Of a DNA stretch of 64,000 nucleotides, positions 1 to 8,100 are shown in pieces (position 1 is the stretch's first letter; each line of letters begins with the position of its first letter). The notes beneath the pieces are model-generated. The model was not told the DNA's origin. It saw only the letters and a program-made list of their open reading frames with translations, and searched no databases. A program made the position numbers and the translations under genes. The DNA comes from Planctomycetes bacterium UBA2386. GTDB taxonomy: Bacteria > Planctomycetota > UBA1135 > UBA2386. The stretch spans positions 18,402-82,401 of the forward strand of contig DDSQ01000184.1 in assembly GCA_002343845.1 (NCBI GenBank), written 5' to 3'.

Positions 1-24
1 GTTGACGATCGCGAAGGTGCGCAT
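1..24 (-). CDS. 5' end of a gene running off the left edge
   Basis: Read on the minus strand, the first eight codons from an ATG at 24 give MRTFAIVN. This hydrophobic beta-strand start resembles the beginning of diacylglycerol-kinase-like lipid kinases (IVNPxAG), but eight residues cannot establish a family. It is divergent from the pilin-like gene, so 25-179 would hold both promoters. No SD or TAnnnT element was seen just upstream of this ATG, so the start is tentative. Confidence 0.3.
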
Positions 25-179
25 GGCGTTCCGCCATCGTGGCCACCGGCGCGGCCCGGGCAAGCAACTTGAGCCGGGCGATGACGCGGTCCGGCCCGTG
101 CCAGGGGCGACGGGCGCGCCCGGCAGCTGCGGTGGACCGTCCGCCCGCCGATAGCCCTGGCGTGCCAACGAACCCGACG

Positions 180-851
180 ATGATCCGAAGGCGACAAGCC
201 GGCTTCACCCTCATCGAACTGATGATCGTCGTCGCCATCGTGGCGATCATCGCGACGATTGCCGTGCCGAACCTGCTCGGCAGCCGTGCTGTCGCCAACG
301 AACGCGTCATCGTCGCTGCGCTACGCACGATCAGCACGGCGCAGACGCAGTGCCGGACGCGCGTCCTGGTCGACACCGACCGCGACGGCCAGGGCGAAGC
401 GCTCGGCTTCGCCGAACTGGCGGGCAACCGCGGGCTACGCGGGGGTTCGCAGCTCCTGGTGCCGCCGCTGCTGCCCGCCTCGCTCGGCAACACCGACGCC
501 GCCGGCCACGTGCAGGGCCGCGGCTACCTGATCGCGCTCTACCTGCCCGACGCTGCCGGCGACGGCCTGCCGGCGATCGCTGCCAACGATGCGGCCATCG
601 ACGCCGACGGCGCCGAGACGATGTGGAGCTGCCTCGCCTGGCCGCAGGCGCGCGGGATTTCGGGCCGGGCGTCGTTCTTCGTCAACCAGACCGGCGACAT
701 CCTGACCGCGACGACCGCGAACTACAGCGGCACCACCGCCGTGCCGTCCGCGGGCGCCGCACTGCTCGGCGTCTCGCCGACGAGCATCCTCGGCACGCTG
801 GCGGCGAACACGATCGGCGCCGACGGCAACCGCTGGAACGTCATCCAGTGA
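180..851 (+). CDS. type IV pilin-like / type II pseudopilin protein
   Basis: This 223-aa protein begins with a class III prepilin leader, MIRRRQAG followed by FTLIELM, with the processing site between G8 and F9 and Glu at +5. A hydrophobic N-terminal helix to about residue 32 matches type IV pilins and pseudopilins, which are cleaved by PilD-type peptidase at the inner membrane. The rest is a globular domain with a DTDRDGQGE segment that could bind calcium, as in GspG-like proteins; this is inference. The frame is open upstream to 39, but ATG at 180 places the leader at the N terminus. The end overlaps queC by 11 bp, tail to tail. It could belong to a secretion or surface pilus encoded elsewhere, because no assembly genes are nearby. 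Confidence 0.85.
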   Translation: MIRRRQAGFTLIELMIVVAIVAIIATIAVPNLLGSRAVANERVIVAALRTISTAQTQCRTRVLVDTDRDGQGEALGFAELAGNRGLRGGSQLLVPPLLPASLGNTDAAGHVQGRGYLIALYLPDAAGDGLPAIAANDAAIDADGAETMWSCLAWPQARGISGRASFFVNQTGDILTATTANYSGTTAVPSAGAALLGVSPTSILGTLAANTIGADGNRWNVIQ

Positions 852-1500
852 CCGGCCCACGCTGCCAGCGGCTGCGCAGGCACGACTCGCAGCGTCCGCA
901 CGGCCGCTCGTCGCCTTCGTAGCACGACCAGAAGTCGCCTGGGCCGTAACCGAGGTCGCGCGCCGCCTGCACGATCGTGTCCTTGTCGAACTGCAGCGTC
1001 GGACTCACCACGCGCACGCCGCTGCGCGTGCCGTGCGCCAGGAAGGCGTCGCCAGCGGCGAGGAACGCGGGCGAGTTGTCGGGGAACGTCGCGGCCTCTT
1101 CGCGGTTGAAGCCGGCAACCACGCACGAGGCCTCCAGCGCCTCGGCGTGCGCGGCTGCAAGGGCGACGAGCACGGCGTTGCGCGCAGGCACCCACACCGC
1201 GCGCGCAGAACCACGATCGCCGGGCACGGCCACCGTGCCGTGCGGCACGGGCCCGGTGCCGGGCAACAGGCGCGAGCCGCTGCGCGTCGCGAGTGCACCG
1301 AGCCACGGCAGGTCGACGCTCCGCCACTCGACCTGCAACCGCGCGGCCAGCGCACGCGAGGCCGCAGCTTCGCGGGCGCGAGCGCGCTGGCCGTAGTCGG
1401 CGAACAGCGCGAGCCGCAGCCGACCGCCGCCTGCCGCGAACAACGCCGCCGCGACGCCCGAATCGAGGCCGCCCGACAACAGCGCGATGCCGACGTTCAT
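841..1500 (-). CDS. queC: 7-cyano-7-deazaguanine synthase
   Basis: QueC converts 7-carboxy-7-deazaguanine, ammonia and ATP to preQ0 in queuosine synthesis. The 219-aa protein has the PP-loop SGGLDS at residues 9-14 and four C-terminal cysteines (C193, C201, C204, C207) in the CxxCxxC zinc pattern of the family. The start is ATG at 1500, because the P-loop motif follows within ten residues; the frame continues to 1548 without a better start. It lies 19 bp downstream of the large lipoprotein gene on the same strand and could be its operon partner. No queD, queE or queF is in the window, so the rest of the pathway must be elsewhere. Confidence 0.93.
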   Translation of the reverse strand: MNVGIALLSGGLDSGVAAALFAAGGGRLRLALFADYGQRARAREAAASRALAARLQVEWRSVDLPWLGALATRSGSRLLPGTGPVPHGTVAVPGDRGSARAVWVPARNAVLVALAAAHAEALEASCVVAGFNREEAATFPDNSPAFLAAGDAFLAHGTRSGVRVVSPTLQFDKDTIVQAARDLGYGPGDFWSCYEGDERPCGRCESCLRSRWQRGPVTG

Positions 1501-1519
1501 CGGCGGGAGTCGCTTGCCC

Positions 1520-4396
1520 TCATGGCACGGAGAACACGACCGGCGCACTGCGCGCGTACGACGTCTCGCGACGCACCCGCTCGGTCATCACGAAGTCGTC
1601 GCTGCCACCACCGGTCAACGTCAGCCACACGCGCGCTTCGACGACCATGTTCCAGCTCCCGGCCGCGAGGCCGGCGACCTGGTTCGTCGCGAGGTCGGGG
1701 AACTGCACGACATCGGTCGCGCCGACCCCGTCGCGATCGGAGGCCATCAACAACCACCGACGACCAGCACCATCGGTCGCGGTCACCTCGGCGCACGCCA
1801 GGGTGTTGGCCGCCGCACCGTCGAACACGTCCTCGAAGGTCACCGCCGGGGCGGCGGCAGGGGCACCGACCGGCGCGGTGATGGTCGGGATCGACGCGAC
1901 CTGGCTCGGCAGGTTGAACGGCGTGCCGACGAGAACCAGCAGCCGCCGTCGGCTGATGCGACCTGCACCATCCTCCGCCTCGGCGACGCTCCACAGGTTC
2001 GGTTCGAACACCGCGAAGGCCCCGAAGATCGGCACGCTGTAGCTCGACTGCACGCCGAACACGCCGGCCGTCCCGGTGGTGAAGCCCATCCCCAGGAGCG
2101 CCTGGCCTTCGAAGCCGCTCAGCGATGCCGTCATGCGCACCCGCGGGCGCCCGCCGACCAGCGTGTTCAGATCGAGGCCAGCAGCCAGGGTGAAGTCCTC
2201 GGTGTAGGTGATCGGCGCGCTGAGTTGGCTCACGCTCGGCACGATCGTGAACGTCAACGAGGACTGCGCACCACCGGCGGGAGGAGCACCCGGCGGAGTC
2301 GGCGTCGTGAGGTCCGAACCGAGCAGCGGCGAGCCGTGCGAAGCGAACACCGGGTTGGCGACCGGTTCGAAAGCGCCGGCGAAGCCGGTCACCACCTGCG
2401 GGCGGTTGGGCACGATCGCCACCGGCGGAATCGTGGTCGGCGCGGCGTTCGTCGTGCGCACGCCGAGCGGCGACCGCGACGCCAGCGCCGTCGAGCCGAC
2501 CACCGCGGTCAGGCCCGGGCCAGGTGCGAAGGCGACGGTGCCACGGAACGTCGCTTCCGCGCCCGTCGTCGGCCGCAGCGGCAACGAGGCGAACGCCGCC
2601 GCCGTCTCGTACAGGGTCACCAGGTCGTAGCCCGCGCGCACGATCGTGATGGTGTGTGACGGCGCCACGATCGCGTCGAACGTCACGCGGCCGTCTGCCC
2701 CGGTGGTGCCGAGGCGCTGACCGACGGCGGGCACCTGCGGCACGCCCTGATCGAGCAGCACCGTCGCACCGGCGATCGGCTGCAGCGTCGCACTGTCATA
2801 GGCCTCGACCACCAGCGTGCCGGCGAGCACGCCGGTCACCACGCCACGCTGCACGATGTTGCCGGTGGCCGGGGCCACGCCGAGGTTGCCAGCGCGGTCG
2901 ACGAGTTCGAGCGAGTACGGCCGACTGGCCGTCAGTCGCCCCAGCGCCAAGGGCGCCGCCAGGAAGCGGCCGCTGTCGTCGGACGCGATCAGCGTCTTCG
3001 GCGCGTTGACGCCGTCGGTCAGGGTCACGCGCGCGAGCCGTTCGCTGGTCGTGCCGAAGAACGTCACCGACTCGAGGTCGGTCCACAGATCCTGGCCCGA
3101 ACCCGGCGGCCCGGTCTGCTGCACGACCGGCGGCGTGACGTCGAAGCGCGGCGCGTCGGCGACGTCCTCGAGCACGAAGCCGCTGGTCGCCGTGCCACGC
3201 TGGATCTGCGCCGCGAACGCAAGGTTGCCTTCGTCGAATCGCGGCTCGGCGATCGTGCCGAGCGCACCGCTGAAGTCGAGGTCGATGGTGTGCGTGCCGG
3301 CCTGCGTCGTCGTCGCCGTGCGTTCGAGGAACGCGAGATCGCCCACCGCGGTCGAGTTCTTGTCGCCGCCGTAGATGCGCGCGCGCACGACGTCGCCGGC
3401 GACCGCGTCGCTCGGCAGGGTGACGCGCAGCATCGCCGTCGCGATGTTGCCGCGGTTGATCTTGCCGGCGAACCCGGCTGCCGCGTTGCCGAGCTGGACC
3501 TTGGTCGGAGGCGGCGGCGCGACCGTCGTGAACCGCGCAAACGGCGTGCGGCCGCGGAAGTCGAGTTCGCCGTCCTGACCAAACTTGATGTCCGCGGTGA
3601 CGACGAGCTCGTGGCGCACGCCGCCGGCGAGCAGCATGCCCGGCCGAAACGTCGCGACGCGCCCGTCGGCGACGCCGACCGTCGACAACGGCGTCGTCAA
3701 CGCGCCGGACAGCGGCACACCGCCTTCGGGTTGCACCTGCAGGTTCGCCGCGACGATCGTGCCGATGGTCGCCGGCCGGTCGAACACGACCACCACCGCG
3801 TTCTCGCGAGCGAGGTCCTTCTGGTTGTCGCGCGGCCACAACGCGAGGATCCGGCCGTCGGTGAACGACGCGTCCTGGTTGACCTGGAACGACGTCAGCA
3901 CTTCTCCCGCGTCGGGCACCGAGAACCGCAGGCCATCGCAGTCGCGGGCATCGGGCAGCAGCACCACCTCGTAGGTCGGCGTCTGCGCGTTGGAGAGCGC
4001 ACTCAGCGGCCGCATCACGAGCAGGCGGCCTTCGGCGAGGAAGTCGTACTGGCAAGGCAACGCCGTGGTGGTCCCCTTCACGCGCAGGATGACCTTGCCG
4101 TCGGTGCCGGCCGCAGTCGTCGGCAGGATCGAGCGCTCGTTGACGCTCTCGCTGAACTCGACCACGATCGGCACCGCCGCCGGCCAGCCACCGTCGCGCG
4201 GGTAGGCGGCGCGCACCTTCGGACGGCCGCTGCGCACGTCGCCGCCGATCGGCACGACCTGGATCGGCGAGGTGACGGCGGTGGGCGGCGGCTCGCCGGG
4301 GTCGACGTCGCGGTCGAACACGCGCCCGATGTTGTCGCACCCGCCGGCCAGCAGCAGGAGCAGGAGCACGGACGGCGGGCGCAGCGGAATGGTCAT
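1520..4396 (-). CDS. large Ig-like-domain lipoprotein
   Basis: The 958-aa product starts with a lipoprotein signal (hydrophobic LLLLLLAGG then Cys near residue 20), so it is probably anchored to a membrane and exposed to periplasm or surface. Residues about 50-330 contain repeated segments of the bacterial Ig-like (SbsA/Big_5) type, recognisable from phrases such as YPRDGGWPAAVPIVVEFSE. Around residues 560-650 is a carboxypeptidase-regulatory-like beta-sandwich (phrases PIAGATVLLD and TGADGRVTFD). The remainder is beta-rich with no catalytic motif. ATG at 4396 was chosen because the signal peptide begins there; the frame is open to 4444. Family knowledge suggests adhesion or envelope structure. 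The ligand is unknown. Confidence 0.8.
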   Translation of the reverse strand: MTIPLRPPSVLLLLLLAGGCDNIGRVFDRDVDPGEPPPTAVTSPIQVVPIGGDVRSGRPKVRAAYPRDGGWPAAVPIVVEFSESVNERSILPTTAAGTDGKVILRVKGTTTALPCQYDFLAEGRLLVMRPLSALSNAQTPTYEVVLLPDARDCDGLRFSVPDAGEVLTSFQVNQDASFTDGRILALWPRDNQKDLARENAVVVVFDRPATIGTIVAANLQVQPEGGVPLSGALTTPLSTVGVADGRVATFRPGMLLAGGVRHELVVTADIKFGQDGELDFRGRTPFARFTTVAPPPPTKVQLGNAAAGFAGKINRGNIATAMLRVTLPSDAVAGDVVRARIYGGDKNSTAVGDLAFLERTATTTQAGTHTIDLDFSGALGTIAEPRFDEGNLAFAAQIQRGTATSGFVLEDVADAPRFDVTPPVVQQTGPPGSGQDLWTDLESVTFFGTTSERLARVTLTDGVNAPKTLIASDDSGRFLAAPLALGRLTASRPYSLELVDRAGNLGVAPATGNIVQRGVVTGVLAGTLVVEAYDSATLQPIAGATVLLDQGVPQVPAVGQRLGTTGADGRVTFDAIVAPSHTITIVRAGYDLVTLYETAAAFASLPLRPTTGAEATFRGTVAFAPGPGLTAVVGSTALASRSPLGVRTTNAAPTTIPPVAIVPNRPQVVTGFAGAFEPVANPVFASHGSPLLGSDLTTPTPPGAPPAGGAQSSLTFTIVPSVSQLSAPITYTEDFTLAAGLDLNTLVGGRPRVRMTASLSGFEGQALLGMGFTTGTAGVFGVQSSYSVPIFGAFAVFEPNLWSVAEAEDGAGRISRRRLLVLVGTPFNLPSQVASIPTITAPVGAPAAAPAVTFEDVFDGAAANTLACAEVTATDGAGRRWLLMASDRDGVGATDVVQFPDLATNQVAGLAAGSWNMVVEARVWLTLTGGGSDDFVMTERVRRETSYARSAPVVFSVP

Positions 4397-4495
4397 CGAG
4401 GGCAGCCAGGGCCGGCGGCGAGTGTCTCGACCGGCGGGCCGCACAGATTATTCCCGCCCGGCCCTCCGGTCACGCGCCCCGATCGCTCCAGCCAC

Positions 4496-5518
4496 TCAAC
4501 CGCCGTTCGGGCGGCGCCATCGCCGCGCCAGCAGGATCGCGCCGGCGAACACCAACAGCCCGACGCTCAGCGTCTGCCCCATGGTCATGCCGAGCAGGAC
4601 GTCCGCGCCGAGTTGCTCGTCGGGCTGACGCACCAGCTCGAGCGACCAGCGGATCGTCGCGTAGCCGAGCAGGAAGACCACCGCGTAGGTGCCGGGCCGC
4701 CACGGCGAAAGGCGCGTGAGGCGGTAGGCCGCGAGCAGCACGAGGCCGAGCACCAGACCTTCGCCGACACCCTCGTAGATCTGCGACGGATGGCGGTAAG
4801 GCACCACCGGGGTGCCGTCGGCGCGCGTCGCCGCGCTGACCTTCGCCCAGTCGAGGCGCGGTTCGACGGCGGCCCAGTCGATCTGGCGCCCGTACTGGTC
4901 GACATCGCTGAGCCAGGGCCGCACTTCGGCGAACGTGCGCCTGCGGAACGCGACCTGGATGCAGAGTTCGCGGTCGCGCATGGTCCAGGAGTGGCCCAGC
5001 CCGAGCTGCGCCATCGCGGCCTCGTCGGTCGGGAACTGCATCGCGCCGAACGTGCCCTTGTCGGTCGGCCGGCCGTACAGCTCGCCGTTGATGAAGTTCG
5101 CGAACCGCACCGCGAAGATGCCCGGCGTCACCGCCAGCGACACCGAGTCGGCGAGGCGCCCCCACCCGATCTTGTGCTTGCGGCAGAACAGCCACAACGC
5201 GACGGCGACCCCCATCAGCCCGCCATGGAAGGCCAGCCCGCCCTTCCAGACCTGAAGGAACTGCAGCGGGTGACGCAGTGCCGGGTCGTAGAACAGCGCG
5301 TAGCCGAGCCGTCCCCCCAGCATCACGCCGAACACGCAGTAGAAGATGACGTCGGCGGCCGCCTCGGGCTTGATCGGCAGGAACCCGGCGCGCGCGAGGC
5401 GCACCAGCAGGAACTGCGCGATCACGAAGCCGACCACGTACATCATCCCGTACCAGCGGATGTCGATCGGCAGGCCCGGGATGTCGAGCAGCACCGGGTC
5501 CCAGGCGGGGAAGTCCAT
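4496..5518 (-). CDS. lgt: phosphatidylglycerol-prolipoprotein diacylglyceryl transferase
   Basis: Lgt transfers diacylglycerol from phosphatidylglycerol to the lipobox cysteine of prolipoproteins at the inner membrane. The 340-aa protein shows family motifs: GGRLGYALFYDP (about 68-79), GGLAFHGGLMG (about 93-103), RFANFINGELYG (138-149) and HPSQIYE (243-249), embedded in several membrane helices. It is longer than the usual 260-290 aa because of about 70 extra, largely soluble residues (about 166-238) between the last two motifs. The start at 5518 follows a TAGCGT element at 5530-5535. It is divergent from eboA. The many lipoproteins in this window are its expected substrates. Confidence 0.95.
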   Translation of the reverse strand: MDFPAWDPVLLDIPGLPIDIRWYGMMYVVGFVIAQFLLVRLARAGFLPIKPEAAADVIFYCVFGVMLGGRLGYALFYDPALRHPLQFLQVWKGGLAFHGGLMGVAVALWLFCRKHKIGWGRLADSVSLAVTPGIFAVRFANFINGELYGRPTDKGTFGAMQFPTDEAAMAQLGLGHSWTMRDRELCIQVAFRRRTFAEVRPWLSDVDQYGRQIDWAAVEPRLDWAKVSAATRADGTPVVPYRHPSQIYEGVGEGLVLGLVLLAAYRLTRLSPWRPGTYAVVFLLGYATIRWSLELVRQPDEQLGADVLLGMTMGQTLSVGLLVFAGAILLARRWRRPNGG

Positions 5519-5529
5519 GGAGTCACGGC

Positions 5530-5535
5530 ACGCTA
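5530..5535 (-). promoter_or_regulatory. -10 element of lgt
   Basis: TAGCGT on the minus strand lies 11 nt before the lgt ATG. A possible -35 (TTGCGA) is 16 nt further upstream. The predicted 5' leader is only a few nucleotides. Confidence 0.5.
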
Positions 5536-5598
5536 GCGAGCGCTGCGCGGCTCGCAAGCGCGCCGCATCGCTGCGGTGACGGCGACCCCGCGCGCCGG

Positions 5599-5604
5599 TA
5601 TCCT
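5599..5604 (+). promoter_or_regulatory. -10 element of eboA
   Basis: TATCCT lies 12 nt before the eboA ATG, with no Shine-Dalgarno sequence in the spacer. Confidence 0.5.
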
Positions 5605-5616
5605 GCCTCGCCCGCG

Positions 5617-6441
5617 ATGGCGACGACCGACCTCCGTTCCCTGCTCGACCCGGCGTCGCTTGCCATCGCCGACCAAGCGATCGCAGAAGTCGGCACCGAC
5701 CGCCGCACGCTGCCGGTGGCGTTCCCGAGCCTGCCGCGTCGCGTCGGCCGCGAGCGCTGCGGCACCACCCGCGTGCACATCGACGGCGCCGACGTCGACC
5801 TCGCGGGCTTCCGCACCTGCGACGTCGCCGCTGCCGTGGTGCTGCGCGCGACCGCCGCCACCGACGCCGAGTGCCTCGACCTGTGGTCGCACGGCGACCT
5901 CGACGAACGCGTGATGCTGCTGCGCAGTCTGCACTTCCTGCCGGTCGGCCCGCTGACCGTGCAACTGTTCGGCGAAGTGCAGCGCACCAACGTGGTCTCG
6001 CATCTCGAGGCCGCCGTCGGCGACGGCGACCTGTTCGCGCGCACCGCCGGACGCTTCGGCTTCGATCAGGCTGCAGCGAATCGGCTGCTGCTCAAGGTCG
6101 CGTTCCTGGACGTCCCGCTCGCCCGGTTGTTCCACGCCGAGCGCACCGCGAACGCCGAGTTGTCGCGCATGCTGCAGGATCTCGCGACCGAACGCGAAGC
6201 CGCCGGCCGACCCGTCTGGCGCGACACCTGGCGCCTGATCGGCCGCGCCCCGTGCCCGGGCAGCCTGGCACGACTGCTCGGCGGCATCGAACACGGCGAC
6301 GACGGCGTGCGCCTCGCCGCCGCCGAGGGGCTGCTCGCCGCCGGCCGGACCGAGTTCGCCGCCCTCGCCGCCGAACGCCTGCCGCGCGAGAGTCGCCCCG
6401 CGATCCGCGCGCTGCTGCAGCAGCTCTCCGCCCGCCGCTGA
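5617..6441 (+). CDS. eboA: EboA-domain protein
   Basis: The 274-aa protein resembles EboA of the ebo (eustigmatophyte-bacteria operon) cluster. The C-terminal half carries the recognisable pattern ELSRMLQDLATEREAAGRPV followed by a W-R-x-x-x-x-x-x-R segment, preceded by LLLKVAFLDVPLARLF. Known ebo clusters (eboA-F) take part in moving or processing secondary-metabolite precursors such as those of scytonemin; EboA's biochemical activity is not known. No signal peptide or membrane helix is visible, so it is probably cytosolic. The next gene, 29 bp downstream, is the EboB-type TatD hydrolase, as in canonical clusters. eboC-F are not present here. The family assignment is from motif recall, not a search. 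Confidence 0.72.
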   Translation: MATTDLRSLLDPASLAIADQAIAEVGTDRRTLPVAFPSLPRRVGRERCGTTRVHIDGADVDLAGFRTCDVAAAVVLRATAATDAECLDLWSHGDLDERVMLLRSLHFLPVGPLTVQLFGEVQRTNVVSHLEAAVGDGDLFARTAGRFGFDQAAANRLLLKVAFLDVPLARLFHAERTANAELSRMLQDLATEREAAGRPVWRDTWRLIGRAPCPGSLARLLGGIEHGDDGVRLAAAEGLLAAGRTEFAALAAERLPRESRPAIRALLQQLSARR

Positions 6442-6470
6442 CCGCCCCAACGCACCGACCGACGACTCCG

Positions 6471-7352
6471 ATGCTGATCTTCGAACCGCACATCCACATG
6501 TACAGCCGCGTCACCGACGACTACGAGCGCATGAGCCTCGCGGGAGTGCGCGCCGTGCTCGAACCGGCGTTCTGGCTGGGCCAGCCGCGCACGCAACTCG
6601 GGTCGTTCGTCGACTACTTCGACACGCTGATCGGCTGGGAACGGCACCGCGCGCAGCAGTTCGGCATCTGGCACTTCTGCACGATGGGGCTCAACCCGCG
6701 CGAGGCGAACGACGACCGCGTCAACAAGGACGTGCTGTCGGTGCTGCCGCGCTACTGCAGCAAGGATGGCGTCGTCGGCATCGGCGAGATCGGACTCGAC
6801 GACCAGACTCCGAAGGAGGAGACGTTCATGGCCGCGCAGATCGAGCTCGCGAAGCAGCTCGGGCTGCCGGTGCTCGTGCACACGCCGCACCGCGACAAGA
6901 AGAAGGGCTTCGAGCGCTGCATCGCGATCGTCAAGGCGAGCGGCCTGCCGATGGAGCGCGTGCTGCTCGACCACGGCAACGAGGAGACGATCAAGATCAC
7001 GCGCGACCTCGGCTGCTGGTCGGGGTTCTCGATCTACCCGAACACGAAGATGGACCCTGCGCGCATGGTCGCGATCGTGCTCGAGTACGGCGTCGAACGC
7101 ATGGTCGTGAACAGCGCCGCCGACTGGGGCGTGTCGGATCCGATGATGGTGCCGCGCACTGCGGTCAAGCTCGAACAGGCCGGCGTGCCGCGCAGCAAGA
7201 TCGAGCAGCTGGTCTGGAAGAACCCGATCGCGTTCTTCGCGCAGAGCGGGCGGCTCACCGAGGCGATGCTCGCCAAGCCGGCGCGCGCGAACCTGCGCGA
7301 GACGTTCGACGGCAACTCGGTGCTGCGCGGTCAGGACCCCGACAAGCTCTAG
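6471..7352 (+). CDS. eboB: EboB-type TatD-family metal-dependent hydrolase
   Basis: This 293-aa TIM-barrel amidohydrolase has the TatD metal ligands: H7-I-H9 near the N terminus, Glu in GIGEIGLDD, His in VLVHTPHRDK, His in LLDHGN and Asp in SAADWG. Compared with housekeeping TatD it has the longer, ebo-type central region with DKKKGFERCIAI. It follows eboA by 29 bp, a pairing known from ebo clusters, where the enzyme is needed for metabolite precursor export or processing; the substrate is unknown. ATG at 6471 is the only start that places the HxH motif at the N terminus. Its TAG stop shares a CTAG palindrome with the stop of the convergent gene. Confidence 0.82.
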   Translation: MLIFEPHIHMYSRVTDDYERMSLAGVRAVLEPAFWLGQPRTQLGSFVDYFDTLIGWERHRAQQFGIWHFCTMGLNPREANDDRVNKDVLSVLPRYCSKDGVVGIGEIGLDDQTPKEETFMAAQIELAKQLGLPVLVHTPHRDKKKGFERCIAIVKASGLPMERVLLDHGNEETIKITRDLGCWSGFSIYPNTKMDPARMVAIVLEYGVERMVVNSAADWGVSDPMMVPRTAVKLEQAGVPRSKIEQLVWKNPIAFFAQSGRLTEAMLAKPARANLRETFDGNSVLRGQDPDKL

Positions 7353-8029
7353 GACTTCGCGGCGCGGCGACGCGGCGACGCGATCCCCGGCCACGCGTGC
7401 CAGCCATCGAGTCGGCGCGGCTCGCCCCCACCGGTCTGCAGCGAGTGCACCGCCAACGAGCCGCCGCGCAGCACCAGCACGACCTCGCGCGTCGCCGCGC
7501 GCCAGAGCACGGGCAGGCCTTGCGTGCGGCGCGGCAACACCGACGCGATGCGCTCGTGATCGCGTAGCGTCGGCCGCGCCCAGCCGGTGAAGTCGAGGCA
7601 GGCCCGCTCGCTGCGCGCCCACTGCAACCACGGCCGCACGTCGTAACTGCCAGCACCGACCACCGGCATCACGCCGGGCGCGACCGTTCGCCGTTCGAGC
7701 GCCTGCGCGACGAACCACGGCGGCAGCCGCACGTGGTGCCGTTCGACGTAGTGCGCGAGCCCGGACGGCCACACGAACGTGCCGTCGCTGACGTCGGCCC
7801 GCCCCATCGAGCGTTCGCCGCACGCGAAGCGGCAGTACGACGGCTGCAGCCAGCTCGCCACGCGCCGTCCTGCGCGCAGGTGGCGCAGCACCGCGTCGCG
7901 TTCGCGACGGCGCAGGCCGCCGACGAGCCGTTGCGGCAACGGCCATTGGTCCGGCGCCCGGTCGTGGAACCACCAGCCGACCACGACGAGGCGGACGGGT
8001 GCTGCGTCGTCGCGCGGGGATCGGGCCAC
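7349..8029 (-). CDS. conserved-looking hypothetical protein
   Basis: I do not recognise the family of this 226-aa protein. It is soluble, rich in Arg and Trp, and has no signal peptide. Notable short stretches are VVVGWWFHDR near the N terminus, WLQPSYCRFACG near residue 65 and WPSGLAHYVERHHV near residue 88. The spacing of aromatic, Cys and His residues hints at a structural metal or cofactor site, which is inference. The start is GTG at 8029, supported by a TAGCGT element that ends 6 nt upstream. It is convergent with eboB (stops share 4 bp) and divergent from prfC, so it is probably monocistronic. Confidence 0.65.
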   Translation of the reverse strand: MARSPRDDAAPVRLVVVGWWFHDRAPDQWPLPQRLVGGLRRRERDAVLRHLRAGRRVASWLQPSYCRFACGERSMGRADVSDGTFVWPSGLAHYVERHHVRLPPWFVAQALERRTVAPGVMPVVGAGSYDVRPWLQWARSERACLDFTGWARPTLRDHERIASVLPRRTQGLPVLWRAATREVVLVLRGGSLAVHSLQTGGGEPRRLDGWHAWPGIASPRRRAAKS

Positions 8030-8035
8030 GCACGC

Positions 8036-8041
8036 ACGCTA
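8036..8041 (-). promoter_or_regulatory. -10 element of the 7349-8029 gene
   Basis: TAGCGT on the minus strand, 6 nt from the GTG start. The predicted transcript would begin at or next to the start codon. Confidence 0.5.
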
Positions 8042-8082
8042 CCGCGCGCAGCACGAGCCGTGCACCGCCGTGCGGCGATCGC

Positions 8083-8088
8083 TATCCT
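8083..8088 (+). promoter_or_regulatory. -10 element of prfC
   Basis: TATCCT, 12 nt before the prfC ATG. The spacer is C-rich without an SD sequence. Confidence 0.5.
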
Positions 8089-8100
8089 CCTCGCCCCCGA

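Noticed and set aside
3290..5536. 748-residue plus-strand frame over the Ig-like lipoprotein and lgt
   Set aside because: Low-complexity Arg/His composition; the minus-strand genes have signal peptides and clear family motifs.
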